Shown here in pieces: positions 23,794-34,672 of a DNA stretch of 64,000 nucleotides. The position numbers and the translations under genes were made by a program. Numbering within the stretch: the stretch's first letter is position 1; the number at the start of each line of letters is the position of its first letter. Below the pieces are notes generated by a model. That model was not told where the DNA came from, ran no database searches, and worked only from the letters and a program-made list of their open reading frames with translations. Source of the stretch: Sambucus nigra (lineage: Eukaryota > Streptophyta > Magnoliopsida > Dipsacales > Adoxaceae); contig OX422222.1 of NCBI GenBank assembly GCA_949130495.1, positions 277,750,109 through 277,814,108 on the forward strand, in the 5' to 3' direction.

Positions 23794-25077
23794 CTATTCT
23801 ATTGGTTTCTTTCCCTCTGCTTTTGAAACAGATTCTACCCTAGCTGGAGGATCATCTAATGCATAAGGGGAATTTATAAAGTTTAGATCTCGCAGCATTC
23901 TGACATTCATTATGGATGGTCGATCAAGCAAGTGTTTTGGACGAGCTATCTCAAAGTTTGCATGAAGATTGTAATCACCGAGATACTTGGAAATCAGGCA
24001 TCGAGGAATTGTACGAGCAGGAATCCAACTAATATCAAGCTTAAAAGAAGGCATGGGCAAATCGAGCACTCCAGGCTCATAATAATCCCATAAGTAGTGT
24101 CCTTGCTCCAATTTTAGCACACATATAGCGTTTAACCATCCCTGCTTGTACCACTAATTATTCGATTGCTGCAACCGAGCATCAAGATGGTACAGAGCTT
24201 CATTATACCCAACCATCCAAAATTCCCTTGGCTATTTGTGAAATTGATAAGTTAACCTCTCAAGTTGCTCATGTAGTTTATTCACCAGAATTTCTTTACT
24301 TTCTAGAGCAGAGCTTTGATTAGAGAGTTGCTCGGTGAAGTTCAGAATCTTCTTAGACATTTCTGCCAAGGCTTGGTTCTTTGCCATTAATTGAACGACC
24401 TGATTCTCTAAAGCCGACTGAGTTCTCTCTTCTTCAATAGTAATACGACTAGCCCTTGCTCGTCCATGAGAAGAAGATCTTGCTCTGCCACGAGCATGCG
24501 TGGAAGATCCTGCTCGTTTCAAGTTTTCTAACTCATCCCTTAAGTTAGCATTTTCTACTTCTAAAAATGAAAAACCATCATCATTTACTGGGACCAAGGC
24601 TCCCGAAGAAGAAGCAGCAGATTTGAGTTGCTTTATTTCCTCTTACAAAACGATGTTCTCTTGCTCCAGCAGCTTGCCAATATGTCTGTGTTGTTCAATT
24701 TCAAGCTTCAGAACACTCTCCTTTTTCTCATGAGCAGAAATAAACTTGTCATATCCTTTGTCAGCACTCAATTATTGGTACTTTTTCTCATAGCCTTGAT
24801 GGAGAAGTGCCGAAGATTCTTTATACTGCCGCTGAAGTTCCTTGATCGTTCCTTGGAGATCTTCAATCATCTCGTAGTAGGTCACATTGTTGGATACAAC
24901 ACGATCAAGTAAGCACTTCAAGTATTGGTAAGCTTCAATTACTCAGTCAGAAGAACCTGATCCGAGGATGTCAGTTATCTGAGCCTCATTAAGATCTGCA
25001 TGACCAGCTTTGAAATAGTCATTGCATTTCTTCATCAATTCTGTATCATGAGCTGATAAGAGCTCCATCCTGGCCAT
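23794..25077 (-). pseudogene. Gypsy-1 antisense ORF 2 (coiled-coil protein)
   Basis: The frame is read on the minus strand from the ATG at 25077 (MARMELLSAHD) to the stop at 23794. It is a single frame of 428 codons without indels, interrupted by about five stops, for example in SGSSD-stop-VIEAY and YQFHK-stop-PREFW. The middle is heptad-rich and predicted coiled coil (LEVENANLRDELENLKRA, then ENQVVQLMAKNQALAEMSKK) with an Arg/Ser patch (RGRARSSSHGRARAS). The C-terminal end (RDLNFINSPYALDDPPA) is conserved in the Gypsy-2 copy (FNFINSPYTLDDPPA). Antisense ORFs of this kind are known in Tat elements; their function is not established. Confidence 0.8.
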
Positions 25078-25236
25078 AAACTAGCAAAGAGAAGAAATAA
25101 AAAAGAATCAACAATGCTGCGAACAGAGCAAATAAAAAACGAACAACAAAAGGTCAAATTTTATTCATCATAATAAAGGGAAACATAGTTCAAGGTTACA
25201 TTCATGAAAATATCAAAACAAAATACCCGAACAACT

Positions 25237-27370
25237 TTACACCTTCTCCTTATTTTCTACGACTTCTTCAGAAGATTTGGATGAAGGAGTTGGTTGCTCG
25301 GAGGGCAAGGGCAGCTGCTCGGTAGATGTGCTGGATGGTTGGACTTGCTCTGAGGGTTGGGCAACAGCAACAATAGGGACTTGCTCTTCTGTCATCAAGG
25401 AAGACTCATCTGAAGGTGATTCATCTTCTTCTTTTTCTCTAGGAGAGGGAGGAGGGCCATGAGTATGCTGCTGGAACAACTCAGAATTCTCAGCAACCTT
25501 CAGCTCCTTCAAGGCTGCTACCCATCCATCCCTAAAGTATTTGACACTGGCATACTCCATTTGAGAAGACATGACAGCCAGGCCCTTGTCCCAACTAGCA
25601 CTGAAGGATTTTGTAACTGCAGCTTTCCTTTTTGCTCTCTTCGAAGAGGTCCTTTCCCTAAGCAGCTCCTCGGCAGACTTAATCTTTTCTTCTACCTCTG
25701 CCTTAAGTTGCTCAACATCTTGAAGATTAGCAATGTTTTCCTCAGCAGATTTAAGCTTGACCTCAAGCTCCTTGTTACTCTGTTCAATTTGCTTCAATTT
25801 CTTCTCCAACTCTTTGGAGGCAGTTTCAGCCTGATCTCGATTCGCTTTAACAAACTTCAATTGCTTCTCCAAAGCGTCTTTATCTTCCTCGTACTTCTGA
25901 CGAGATTCCCTCAAAGACTGGATTAGTCCAGAAAAAGCTTCCTCTACCCCACCCGAGGAGCTTGAAGCCCTGATAGCTTCATCTTTCCTTAAAATACTGT
26001 TGAAACACGTCACGAGCTAAAAAAAGAAAGAGCTTTAAGTCAATATATATGAACATAGTATTAGAAAATAAAGGACTCAGGCTAACAATACTTACTGATG
26101 CAATGTGTTGAGCAGCCAAAGTAGTAATTCTCTCACCAGAAAAAGAATCTTCAATGATTTGGCCTTCTTGGATAGTCCAGGATCTTACCAAGCCCACAGC
26201 AGAGCTCGGAGGAATAAGAGCTGGAACACTACCTTCAACATTTAGAGGCTGAGAGATAGGTTCAACAGGTCTCTCAGAAGAGATTTTTTTTAATCTCCTC
26301 AGAGGAGCAGGAGTTGTCTCTGTTGGTGGAATGACAACAATCTCACTCGAAGGTGAGATGACAACAGTCTTACTCGGAGGCACAGGGGGCTTTTTGCCAG
26401 CTTCCTTGGCAGCAATAGAAGGGGGTACATCTGTATTCTTTGTCCCTTCATCTGGGACATCTTGTTTATTCTTCTTTGCCTCGTCAGTGACAAAGGAAGA
26501 TTTGTCAAAAAAGGCAGGAGCTTTCCTCTTCTTCATTAAATCAGTAATGGGAATACTCAAGTCAGAAGAAGAACCTTCCACACTGGTCTCAGAGGTCGGT
26601 ACCTAATCAAGATCAACCACCACAGGACGAGGATAGGCAATGAAAAATGAGGTGTAACTTTTGTATTGCAAAAAATAAGAAGCAGATCTAATATGCTCCC
26701 CAGTAACAGATTGATGCAAGCTCCAGATAAGTTTTAAATGCTTTATATTTACTTCGATTTCTTTTGGAGGTTTTATTTTACTGTCAACTGTAACAAACAA
26801 AATCAAATGTCAGTGATGCATTTCATCAAATACAAAGAAAACAAGATTTTAAAAATAAAAACAACCTATCCCATTGCCATAAAACGGACACCTGGGACCT
26901 TGGTACACGTCATCTCCACTTAATGGAGGGTGTTGCCAATTTTTCATCACAACCCCATGATCAAAATAATCCATATTGGCATCGGGAAGATTGACAACTA
27001 ACGCTCTATTCGAAAACCTAGTTTTTAGATTCAAGGTATTGTCGCTAATAACCCATCCATAGCAATACATAATTTTTGGAATTCCCAAACGAGTTCCATG
27101 AAGTTGATTCAACATATGTATGCCATTAACTACCCTCCATGTATTTGGAGCTACTCTTGCAGGTACAATATCAAAATATTGGCAAAACTCCAAACATAGG
27201 GGATTTGGCGGGAAAGAAAAACCACACTCAGCTACAAAAAGACTTGGGAACCAATGTCCCTTCGCTAAAGAAAGTAAATCACAAGGATAGGAAATTTCCT
27301 CAAAAATAACCCACAAGGGGATTGAAAACTCAAACCAAAATTTGTCTAATGATTCAGCAAGATAAACCAT
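25237..27370 (-). pseudogene. Gypsy-1 antisense ORF 1, three exons
   Basis: On the minus strand, exon 1 (27370-26866) starts MVYLAESLDKF and contains GHWFPSLFVAECGFSFP, resembling the putative gypsy-type transposase domain found in Tat antisense ORFs. Exon 2 (26787-26096) joins in phase through a GT/AG intron, and exon 3 (26016-25237) follows after a GTAAGT/TTTAG intron. The spliced frame is 1977 nt. It has a Pro/Ser-rich centre and a long Lys/Glu coiled coil (EKQLKFVKANRDQAETASKE), then a Ser/Gln/Pro-rich end. One in-frame TAG (26605-26603) breaks it. The Gypsy-2 homologue at 34673 has the same intron position. Its role is unknown; it is carried only by these elements, not by the host here. 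Confidence 0.8.
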
Positions 27371-27532
27371 GGTGAATAAAGAAAATAAATAATAAGGAAG
27401 AAAATCTTACAGAGGAAATAGAGATCAATTGTTAATGAACGATGGAAAGAATGAAGGCACAAGATATAGAGAAGATGAAGGGTTTAGAGATACAGATTTG
27501 AAAAGTGAAAAGCGATAGGATTTCTGTCGCAC

Positions 27533-27540
27533 TTAAATAC
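27533..27540 (-). promoter_or_regulatory. TATA-like box of Gypsy-1 aORF1
   Basis: Minus-strand GTATTTAAGT lies about 169 bp upstream of the aORF1 ATG, between the gene and the 3' LTR. It aligns with TATAAAAG of Gypsy-2 (34507-34514), which lies 166 bp upstream of its ATG. Confidence 0.55.
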
Positions 27541-27787
27541 TTTACCTCGGGAATAGAGAAAAACAATGATTACAAGGAAAGACGTTTGCGTTTCCAGCGG
27601 CTAAAAGAAGAAAAATGCACAAATATTGAGGTGATCGTGAAAATTCAAAATATTTATGAAGCTTGATATTATGCGCTCAAAAAGGAATTATATATATTAA
27701 AAAATTTCCTAAAATCCATGAAGATCAGTAATCCAAACAGTTTTCAAGAAAAATGTTCCACACTCTCCATTAACCTCAACTGCGAAA

Positions 27788-27800
27788 CATTGGGGGCTTC
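27788..27800 (+). promoter_or_regulatory. Gypsy-1 polypurine tract
   Basis: CATTGGGGGCTTC directly precedes the 3' LTR. Gypsy-2 has the related GAGGGCTTC in the same place. The TTC next to the LTR is characteristic of this family. Confidence 0.75.
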
Positions 27801-28295
27801 TGTTGATACCAAATTTAGTCTGCTGACGTGGACCAATCACTTGAAGAAACATGTCAACCTAGGTGGCAAATACAAATACTTTAGATGAGCAACTTAAGAG
27901 TATCGAGCAACTTAAGAGCACCGAGCAACTTAAGCGTACCGAGCAACTCAAGTGGTCCGAGCTACTTAACGTGCAGAGCATCAGAATGAAAAGACAGCTA
28001 AGCATCAGATGCACATTATTATCATACAGATGTATATGTCTACTGGATAACAGCGCATTATCCTTTCATATGTATAACCTCAAATCTATAAATACATTGT
28101 AACTTCCTCATAAGAAGGGGACTTTTGGATCTCTTGGTAAACCTATTATCGAGATTCCAAATAACAGTCAGCAATACAAAAACAGTGGACGTAGGCCATT
28201 TTCATCAGGCTGAACCACTTTAAAAATCTTTTATCTTATTAATTTTTTTATCTGTGATTGATTAATTAAAGATAATCTAATTTTTTACATCAACA
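27801..28295 (+). mobile_element. Gypsy-1 3' LTR
   Basis: 495 bp from TGTTGATACC to CATCAACA, the same length as the 5' LTR. It is followed at once by the right AAGTG duplication (28296-28300). Confidence 0.95.
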
Positions 28296-29014
28296 AAGTG
28301 GGTAACATAAGCTTAACGTGGATAATCACATTATATACTATAATCAACTTCATAGATAATACCACATCATATCCGAGCAATTTTTTAGATAATTAAATTG
28401 GAGTGCAATCATAATTATTCAGTGGAACTAATTATGATTTAATATAGACTAAAATAAATTACAGGGTTGTAATTTGAATTTTTGAGTATTTATTTGGAAG
28501 ACAATATGATTATTTGTCTTGAGTCCCTAATATAGCCCAAGCTCTTTAAAAGTCCGGCTTAGTCCAAGCCCACAACTTATACTAATATATATTGGTGTAA
28601 ACTAGGGTTTTAAGCTACATATTCATTATTAAGGATTATAGAGGGGAAGAGCAAAATATTATTCACATTTTTGTGAAGAGGCTAAGAGATGAAGGTTTAG
28701 ATCTCACTAAAAAGTAAGAGTTTTCATCTCAAAAGGTTCCCATATGCCTACCTAGTTTGCGTGGATCATATACTAGAAGATCTATGCATTTTATTGGACA
28801 CAAGTAAGCTTTTGGAGGACCAAAATAAGGTATCCCTTCATCACTCAAAATACCTTTCTCAATATTGTATTGCGACCGCATTTGCAAAGGTATTGCATTC
28901 GTAACACTAGGTTTTGGTTTCAAACCTTATTTTTATATTTTGTTTTTCCTATTATATAATCATTCGAAGATTAATGGTTTGAATTTTTTTTTACGAGTGT
29001 GTCGACCCCCGGTA
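28296..29014 (+). mobile_element. Copia-1 3' LTR, second part (with AAGTG duplication)
   Basis: After the duplicated AAGTG, the sequence resumes the LTR text (GCTTAACGTGG, then the pair matching 4080-4819 of the 5' LTR, including GGGTTTTAAG and the TTGGAGGA region). The end at 29014 is estimated by alignment with the 5' LTR end. Confidence 0.8.
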
Positions 29015-30200
29015 GAAATAAGATCTCATTTTTTTTATAATACTACGGAGAATGTTATGTCACCTAATAATTATTTTGACTTGTAATGTTGACCTTGAGA
29101 CTTCTGGCTAAGGCCCTACTGATGAGGAAAAGAGGGAGCCTTTTGCCTTTAAATTTTTGATCGGGTCAAATAAGTTCGTGATTTACCTAAGGAATAATTT
29201 TGATTGGTCCCCTAATGGACCAAAGAGCTTAATTTGAGGCTTTTAATGATTTACTTTTCTTTCCTTTACATCCATTCCTTCTTGGCCTCAAATTTTAAAA
29301 CATGTGCCATTAAAAATCTTCCATAGACTTTTCATCTAGCCGAGCAACAAATTGACCACCATGACTGAAGGGTCATTTTATGTGTCATGGTTTTGTTGAA
29401 GGTGAGACTTAATAGGGTTATTGTGGCTACAAAGTTTTTTGTTATTTGTATTCCTAAGAAAGATGTTGTTAACAACTTTGGGTATTTATACTATAGGCTG
29501 AGAAATGGTGACTCCTTAATGGTTGGTAATCATTATAATAATAAGAACGAGTAACTTGAGTTTTTCTTTTACCTTTATAGGGTGTTAGAAAATGCTCCCA
29601 GATGAATCTCGTTTCAAGAAGTCCAACGGATTTATCACTCAAGTTTCCATACAAAAGTGGCAAAGGTTTAAGTTAAATTGAAATTGAAAATCGTGGGAGA
29701 TGTAAGTCTAAGATTGAATGGAAGTTATCCAAAACCGAGCAGGATAATTCCTCCCACGGGGTTTATTTGAAGGACACATTTGATGCATGTTCTGATATGG
29801 AAAAGTAAGTTGAGAGCAGTGTTGCAAACCTAACCAAAAAGGTAGAAGGTCACGTAACGACGCTGTCCAAAGTAATTGAGGGCACAAGACTTCCACGAAC
29901 TACTATATGCACTAAATTAAGGCATACATACATAGTTATAAGTAGTTCATGGTGGGTGTAGGGGTGCTAATAACTTCCTCAATACAAGAACTACCATTTT
30001 TAAATTGGGTTATAAGAATGGGGAACATGAGGCAATCGCCACAAAACTTAAGGAAGCTGAGAATGGGTACTAGAGAAAAAACATCTTGAAAGATTAGAGA
30101 AATCCCATTGAGGATGAGGCTGATGATGATGAAATAGATATCCTAATAAGGTCTTAATATGATAAATATGGTGATGTACTTAATAATGATCCCTTGATAA
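29015..30200 (+). pseudogene. Remnant of a Tat antisense-type ORF (Gypsy-3)
   Basis: Broken plus-strand frames contain FFVICIPKKDV and GYLYYRLRNGDSLMVGNH followed by EFFFYLYR (about 29430-29580), a pattern like the antisense-ORF protein of Tat elements. A later Lys/Glu-rich segment (ATKLKEAENGY near 30030-30075) resembles its coiled-coil tail. With a gag remnant on the opposite strand at 31440-33249, the geometry matches Gypsy-2, so I infer the 3' part of an older minus-oriented Tat element. Similarity is weak and stops are many. Confidence 0.4.
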
Positions 30201-31439
30201 CCCTTTTACGCATCCATATTTCCTTAGCTTCATTTCAAAACTTATATTAATTTTGAACATATTTTTTCTTTGACTTTATATTATTGCTTTTGATTTCATG
30301 TTTATTTGATGGGAAAATATATGTTTTTTCTAGAGTTTCCCTTTGTTTACCTTACTTGCGTTTATAATTTTCTGTAATATTATGTGAAATGTATGCAATA
30401 CGATCCATTGCTTTAATAAAGGGTTGCTACCATATAGTCACTATAACCATTTTATTATGCCTTAGTCAAACTTAAAGGTTATTTTCACTCCATGACCTTT
30501 GGGCCACTATTGTCCCCTAATCCTTTGAGTTTTGAAATATGTTTCATTTATGGTTGTAACAATAATGATCTCTTTTGCAGTCATTAGCTTGTCTTACCTC
30601 GTCCACAACCTCTTAACTAAGGGGTTATAGTCTAATGAGTGTATAAGCCAACAAATCCCCCCCTTGTGGATTACTTTTTACAAATTTGAGTTCAAACCCA
30701 TATATAACCTACATTTAAGACCTTATGGTTTTCGCTTAGCATGATTGGTTATTTTAATTCTTTATGCATCCATTAAGATACAGTTTTAAAACATATATTA
30801 TAACCAAGAGTCATTAGGTTGTAAACACAATAGCTTTTGTCATATTTTTTATCTCAGACCTCCATGTAATATCATTATGCTATATTAGATCTTTTGGTTA
30901 GGGTTGTGTTGATTAGAGCGGTCCTAAATGTCCAATTATGGATATTCCATCTTGTTAGGGTATCCATATTATTTGTTGTATTCGAATAGGTTCCACTTGC
31001 ACTACGATACTATGTTTTATATGTCTTTACGACTAATACTTATCTTTTTATACATATCCTCTTCTCATGACTTTGTGTTTAGCTTGTTGATGCAACTCAC
31101 ATATTATTGGTGTGGCACGTATAGATGGTGTCATAATCTTTTTTTAATGCAACATTAAGATAGATTTATGGCCTATATTGTATCCTTCAAATAATTGAGA
31201 TCAATATGTGGTAATTATCTCAAATATAAAGTCAATTTGTGATGCGTGTTTATCAAAACTTTTTAAGGATGTTTGAGAGTATAGAGAAGATATAAATTAC
31301 TCAAATGAGATTGCTGAACTTTTTTCTCATTAATTAAGACTTTGGGGAGTACATTTTTTTTATTAATATCGACTTGTAGTAAATATGGTTATATGGGTAT
31401 GAACCCTTCACTACTAAAACTATATTTCCTTAGGGTTGT
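30201..31439. other. Unassigned AT-rich sequence
   Basis: No coding domain could be recognised on either strand. By position it would be where pol of Gypsy-3 belongs, but I see no RT, RNase H or integrase motif. Short open frames here (for example 30928-31158) are AT-rich and without family resemblance. Confidence 0.4.
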
Positions 31440-33249
31440 AACCATGTTCATTTGACGTGGACTAGTTGCCTCTAACATTAATAATCCTACTAGAACTCCC
31501 TGTCTGGTCAACCTATTTATCTTGTTCCTGAGGATGTGGCAAGCGTTAGTGATATGACCTTGATAAAGATGAAACCCACACCATTTTTCTTTCCTCTTCT
31601 TCCCAACCCTTTATTTTAACTTTCAAGGTATTCTTCATTCTTGATATTGAAAAGAATGGTTTATTGGTCATGGATGAGGCAAGTGAACGTTTTATACTTT
31701 TGATTTACTTGGTTTTCATGCTTAATTTTTATTCTCAACTCTCTCTTATATCATGGATATACAAGTGGCTATTCTATATCCTCGGCCTTAATTCCACTTA
31801 TAAAGGTCGATGCCTCCAGCATAAGAATCCTTTGGATGGTGAGGTTGATATGCCCTTGTATTGAGGATTTCCCCTCAAGAAGGTGTTTGATGTCTGACTT
31901 GGGTTGATCAAGGTCATTAGATGACTGGAATATTCCAGAGAATTTTGTATAATGACATTAATTGTGCTCGAGTTGGATCAACTTAAGAAAATAAAGTCCA
32001 CTTTGTTTTAAATAATGAGACAACCCAACTTAATGCATTTCATTAATATAATCTAAATAAAAAATTCGATAAACACGAGATACGAGGTTAAGACCTCTAA
32101 TCATCGATCCATAAGGCAATAATAATAGGCTAGGTAACTAAGGATAATCCTCTTAGGTTATAGCCTCACCATTGAGATAAGTTGAGTTGATTCTTCTTAG
32201 GAGAACACATGAGCAAGATATGAAACTCCTTTTGATAAATGCGATGAGATTCTCTTAAGGATCCATGCCTCTTTTTGGAAAATTTGAATAATTTTTCTCA
32301 TGAAATAATATATTCACTCAACTCAGAGTATAATCATGCTCAAATAACAATATGAGATATAAGAATACCTTCATTTAAATAAAATTAGGTTGATGGAGCT
32401 AAACGTAGGCTAAATTGCCATTATTAAGGCTAAGGAATTCTTAAACAAACCCTTTGGGCATCGTTGTTTATGTGGTTGAATGCACCATTCTCATAATACA
32501 AGTTAAGAGGAGGGATGCCACGTGATGGTCATCCCAAATATGGGGATGAGGTCGAAACCTAGTCCTATTTATCATGTTATTTTTAGAGTCGAGGCCTTGA
32601 TTTTAGACATAAGGGGGGACATCCTTGGTTCCTAAAATGGGGTTAAACTTAGTTCAGTAACTCCATCAACTTCAAATACCATGGGCTATATTATAGTCTT
32701 AAAGAGGTGGATATCCTGGGTTCTTTTAATGAGGACTTCAACCATAAAAAAGTTTCATTATTCGAGGGATTAAATGCTTTGGATCTAGTAGAGGGTCATT
32801 AAACCATGGGCATGGTCTTATCTAGTACTTATGGTTAGGCAAGAAAGATCGATCCGGGTACTATGGAGATGAAGGTGAAAATAATTAAAACTAAAAAAAT
32901 ATGAGGAGAAATGGGGCTTATGCTTTGATAATGAGATGAATCTGACCATCAAGCCATAAGACATCAACTTCTTGGATAAGACCCATTCTCCCCCAAAAGC
33001 TAACCAAGTAAGGCTTAGATTAAGAAGGCTTGGTATGGGACCTCCTTAGTCGTACCAAGTGAAGAAAATCCCCTTCGAGGTAATAAATGGATGAAAACAA
33101 TATGATGAACCTTAATTAGGGTTGCATGAGTTATTAAGCATGGACTTAACCCGTCGCCAAAGGGATAATGACCTGAGAACCCCAATTAATAGATTGGTAG
33201 ACAACCTTAACCTGACAATGATGGGGGAATAACGATAGAATGCCATTGT
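31440..33249 (-). pseudogene. Gypsy-3 gag remnant
   Basis: The only firm motif is a Tat-type zinc knuckle on the minus strand at about 31480-31590: CGFHLYQGHITNAC, followed by LRNKINRLTRQG. This equals CEFHKDHGHMTKRC...IEALIRRGKL of Gypsy-1. Upstream sequence is full of stops, and the gag core could not be read with certainty. The direction agrees with the primer-binding-site and LTR remnants at 33250-33772. Confidence 0.5.
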
Positions 33250-33274
33250 TCCCACAACGATGAAAATTTACTGA
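33250..33274 (-). promoter_or_regulatory. Decayed primer binding site of Gypsy-3
   Basis: The minus strand reads ATCGTTGTGGGAACAATGG, alignable to the GGCGCCGTCTGTGGGAAC-type site of Gypsy-1. The match is best in the TGTGGGAAC half. Confidence 0.45.
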
Positions 33275-33772
33275 TGTTAGAATTTAGGCTTATTATGATG
33301 AGCTCATGCCATCTAAATTATGATCAACATATAAATTTAATACAAATACACAAGTATATATGAGAGGGAAGAAGATTAAGTACGAGACTATGATGCATGT
33401 GGTTCAACCCAAATTGGTCCTACATCCCCAAATGATGATTATTTTCACTATAATATGTGATTTGAGTACAACATGAGGCATAAATAGCTTGAATAACACT
33501 ACAACAAATAAGAGGCCAAGTCCTTACTATGTTCGACTTAAGGAGGTTGATGTCGTTTGGTTGGAGAGGAACATTAATATGGATCATGGGACTTCGGTTA
33601 TAGGGAGAGCCTCTCAAATTTGGAAAGGATTATTTATAGTGATCATGGGTTACCAAATAAGGGCGTGATGGGTTCCATTGGTAGGACTAAGATTAGGCAT
33701 CACGCGTTCATCACATTACTTGGTAGTAAGCGCGTATAAAAGTCCTCAAAGATGTTAGTGTTTGATAGCTGG
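33275..33772 (-). mobile_element. Gypsy-3 5' LTR remnant, inner part
   Basis: Minus-oriented LTR-like sequence ends ...CTAACA next to the decayed primer binding site. It has a minus-strand TATAAATA box (33631-33638). It is interrupted at 33772 by Gypsy-2; the outer part should continue from 43712 for an uncertain distance. No second LTR copy was found in the window, so this is inferred. Confidence 0.4.
33768..33772. repeat. Gypsy-2 target-site duplication, left copy
   Basis: GCTGG, identical to 43707-43711. Confidence 0.95.
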
Positions 33773-34224
33773 TGTTGATATAAAAAACTAGACTAGGTCT
33801 GATTTCTTAATCACAGATAAATATATGTAAATAAAAGAGAGACAAAAGGTTTTTAAAGTGGTTCATCTATAAGGGAAATCCTACGTCCACTGTGTTTCTT
33901 ATTGCCTTGTATTTTGTCTTACCTCTTGTGTTTTGAATGACTTGAACATGCCCTTGATGAAGGGATTACAATGTATTCATAGTCAAGTAAGGAGATAGAG
34001 AGATGGAATATTAATGGATGGAATGCCTTTACAAATTAGACATTCACATCAGTACAAAACATTCATAATGCTTTTGGTTGTTGGCATTTTTTTGATCAAG
34101 TTGGACGACCTCCCAAATCTTGGTCAGCGATGCTATGACTTGCTGACTAGGATTCTTGCCATGTAGGATGACACATGTCCGTCTCTGGTTAGTCCACGTA
34201 AGTGGGTAATTTTTTGTATCAACA
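33773..34224 (-). mobile_element. Gypsy-2 3' LTR
   Basis: 452 bp, with TGTTGAT and ATCAACA ends on the plus strand. It is about 20 bp shorter than the 5' LTR, mainly around 34100. Its TATA octamer is mutated (TATTCATA on plus). Confidence 0.9.
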
Positions 34225-34237
34225 GAAGCCCTCAATA
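34225..34237 (-). promoter_or_regulatory. Gypsy-2 polypurine tract
   Basis: Minus-strand ATTGAGGGCTTC adjoins the 3' LTR, as in Gypsy-1. Confidence 0.65.
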
Positions 34238-34506
34238 TTCCATGCTTGGTGCTTGCTTGAAAGTATGGAGCATTTAGTCCTGGTCGTAGCATGGGCTACA
34301 TTCATGATACTTGATCGGTTGTCGATTTCCCACACTCATAAAATATAACTGGTATTGCTGGTGGCGCATGTTGCCAATGGTATCTTTGCAAATATCTTGA
34401 ATTACAACGAATCGCATAAGGGTAAATACTTCCTTTTCGTATCTCCGCCATAATTTCAATCGTCTTTTTACTTTGATCATTACGTTCGCCGGTTTTTTAG
34501 GCAATC

Positions 34507-34514
34507 TATAAAAG
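34507..34514 (+). promoter_or_regulatory. TATA box of Gypsy-2 aORF1
   Basis: TATAAAAG on the plus strand, 166 bp upstream of the aORF1 ATG at 34673 and outside the LTR. The surroundings (GGCGGTAAATTTCCCGATC) align with the Gypsy-1 region, so it is a conserved promoter candidate. Confidence 0.65.
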
Positions 34515-34672
34515 GCGGTAAATTTCCCGATCATCTTTTTACTCTAAACCTTCTAAGTGTTGATGCTACCCCTAAGCTTTCATGCGATCATTCTTCCTTT
34601 CTTTTAGGTCTTGCTGAATCCTTAATCTTCTATAAGAATCATTTCCTTTTCTTCTTTTCTTTATATTGAATA

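Larger units (their letters stand above)
16654..28295 (+). mobile_element. Gypsy-1: complete Ty3/gypsy Tat element with two antisense genes
   Basis: This 11.6-kb element has two 495-bp LTRs, a perfect 5-bp target duplication (AAGTG), a GGCGCC-type primer binding site and a polypurine tract. Sense order is gag, protease, RT, RNase H, a second RNase H, integrase: the gypsy order, with the extra RNase H typical of Tat. Between pol and the 3' LTR lie a minisatellite and two antisense ORFs. By hand the LTRs differ at about 29 of 495 positions (about 94% identity), so it is the youngest datable element in the window. Its genes are nevertheless broken. Confidence 0.95.
3271..29014 (+). mobile_element. 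Copia-1: Ty1/copia retrotransposon split by Gypsy-1
   Basis: The element is bounded by two related LTRs. The first starts TGTTGGGGTTTTATTATC at 3271 and the second TGTTGGGATTTTATTCTT at 15960. Between them lie gag, integrase, reverse transcriptase and RNase H remnants in copia order (integrase before RT), starting at 11856. The second LTR breaks at 16653 and resumes at 28301, because Gypsy-1 landed in it. The right border (about 29014) is placed by aligning the decayed 3' LTR end with the 5' LTR end. No exact flanking duplication remains. The LTRs are visibly diverged and the genes are full of stops, so this is an old copy. Confidence 0.85.

Noticed and set aside
25277..25926. Plus-strand frames opposite aORF1 exon 3
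   Set aside because: Shadows of the Lys/Glu-rich antisense exon, giving Leu/Ser/Phe-rich translations.
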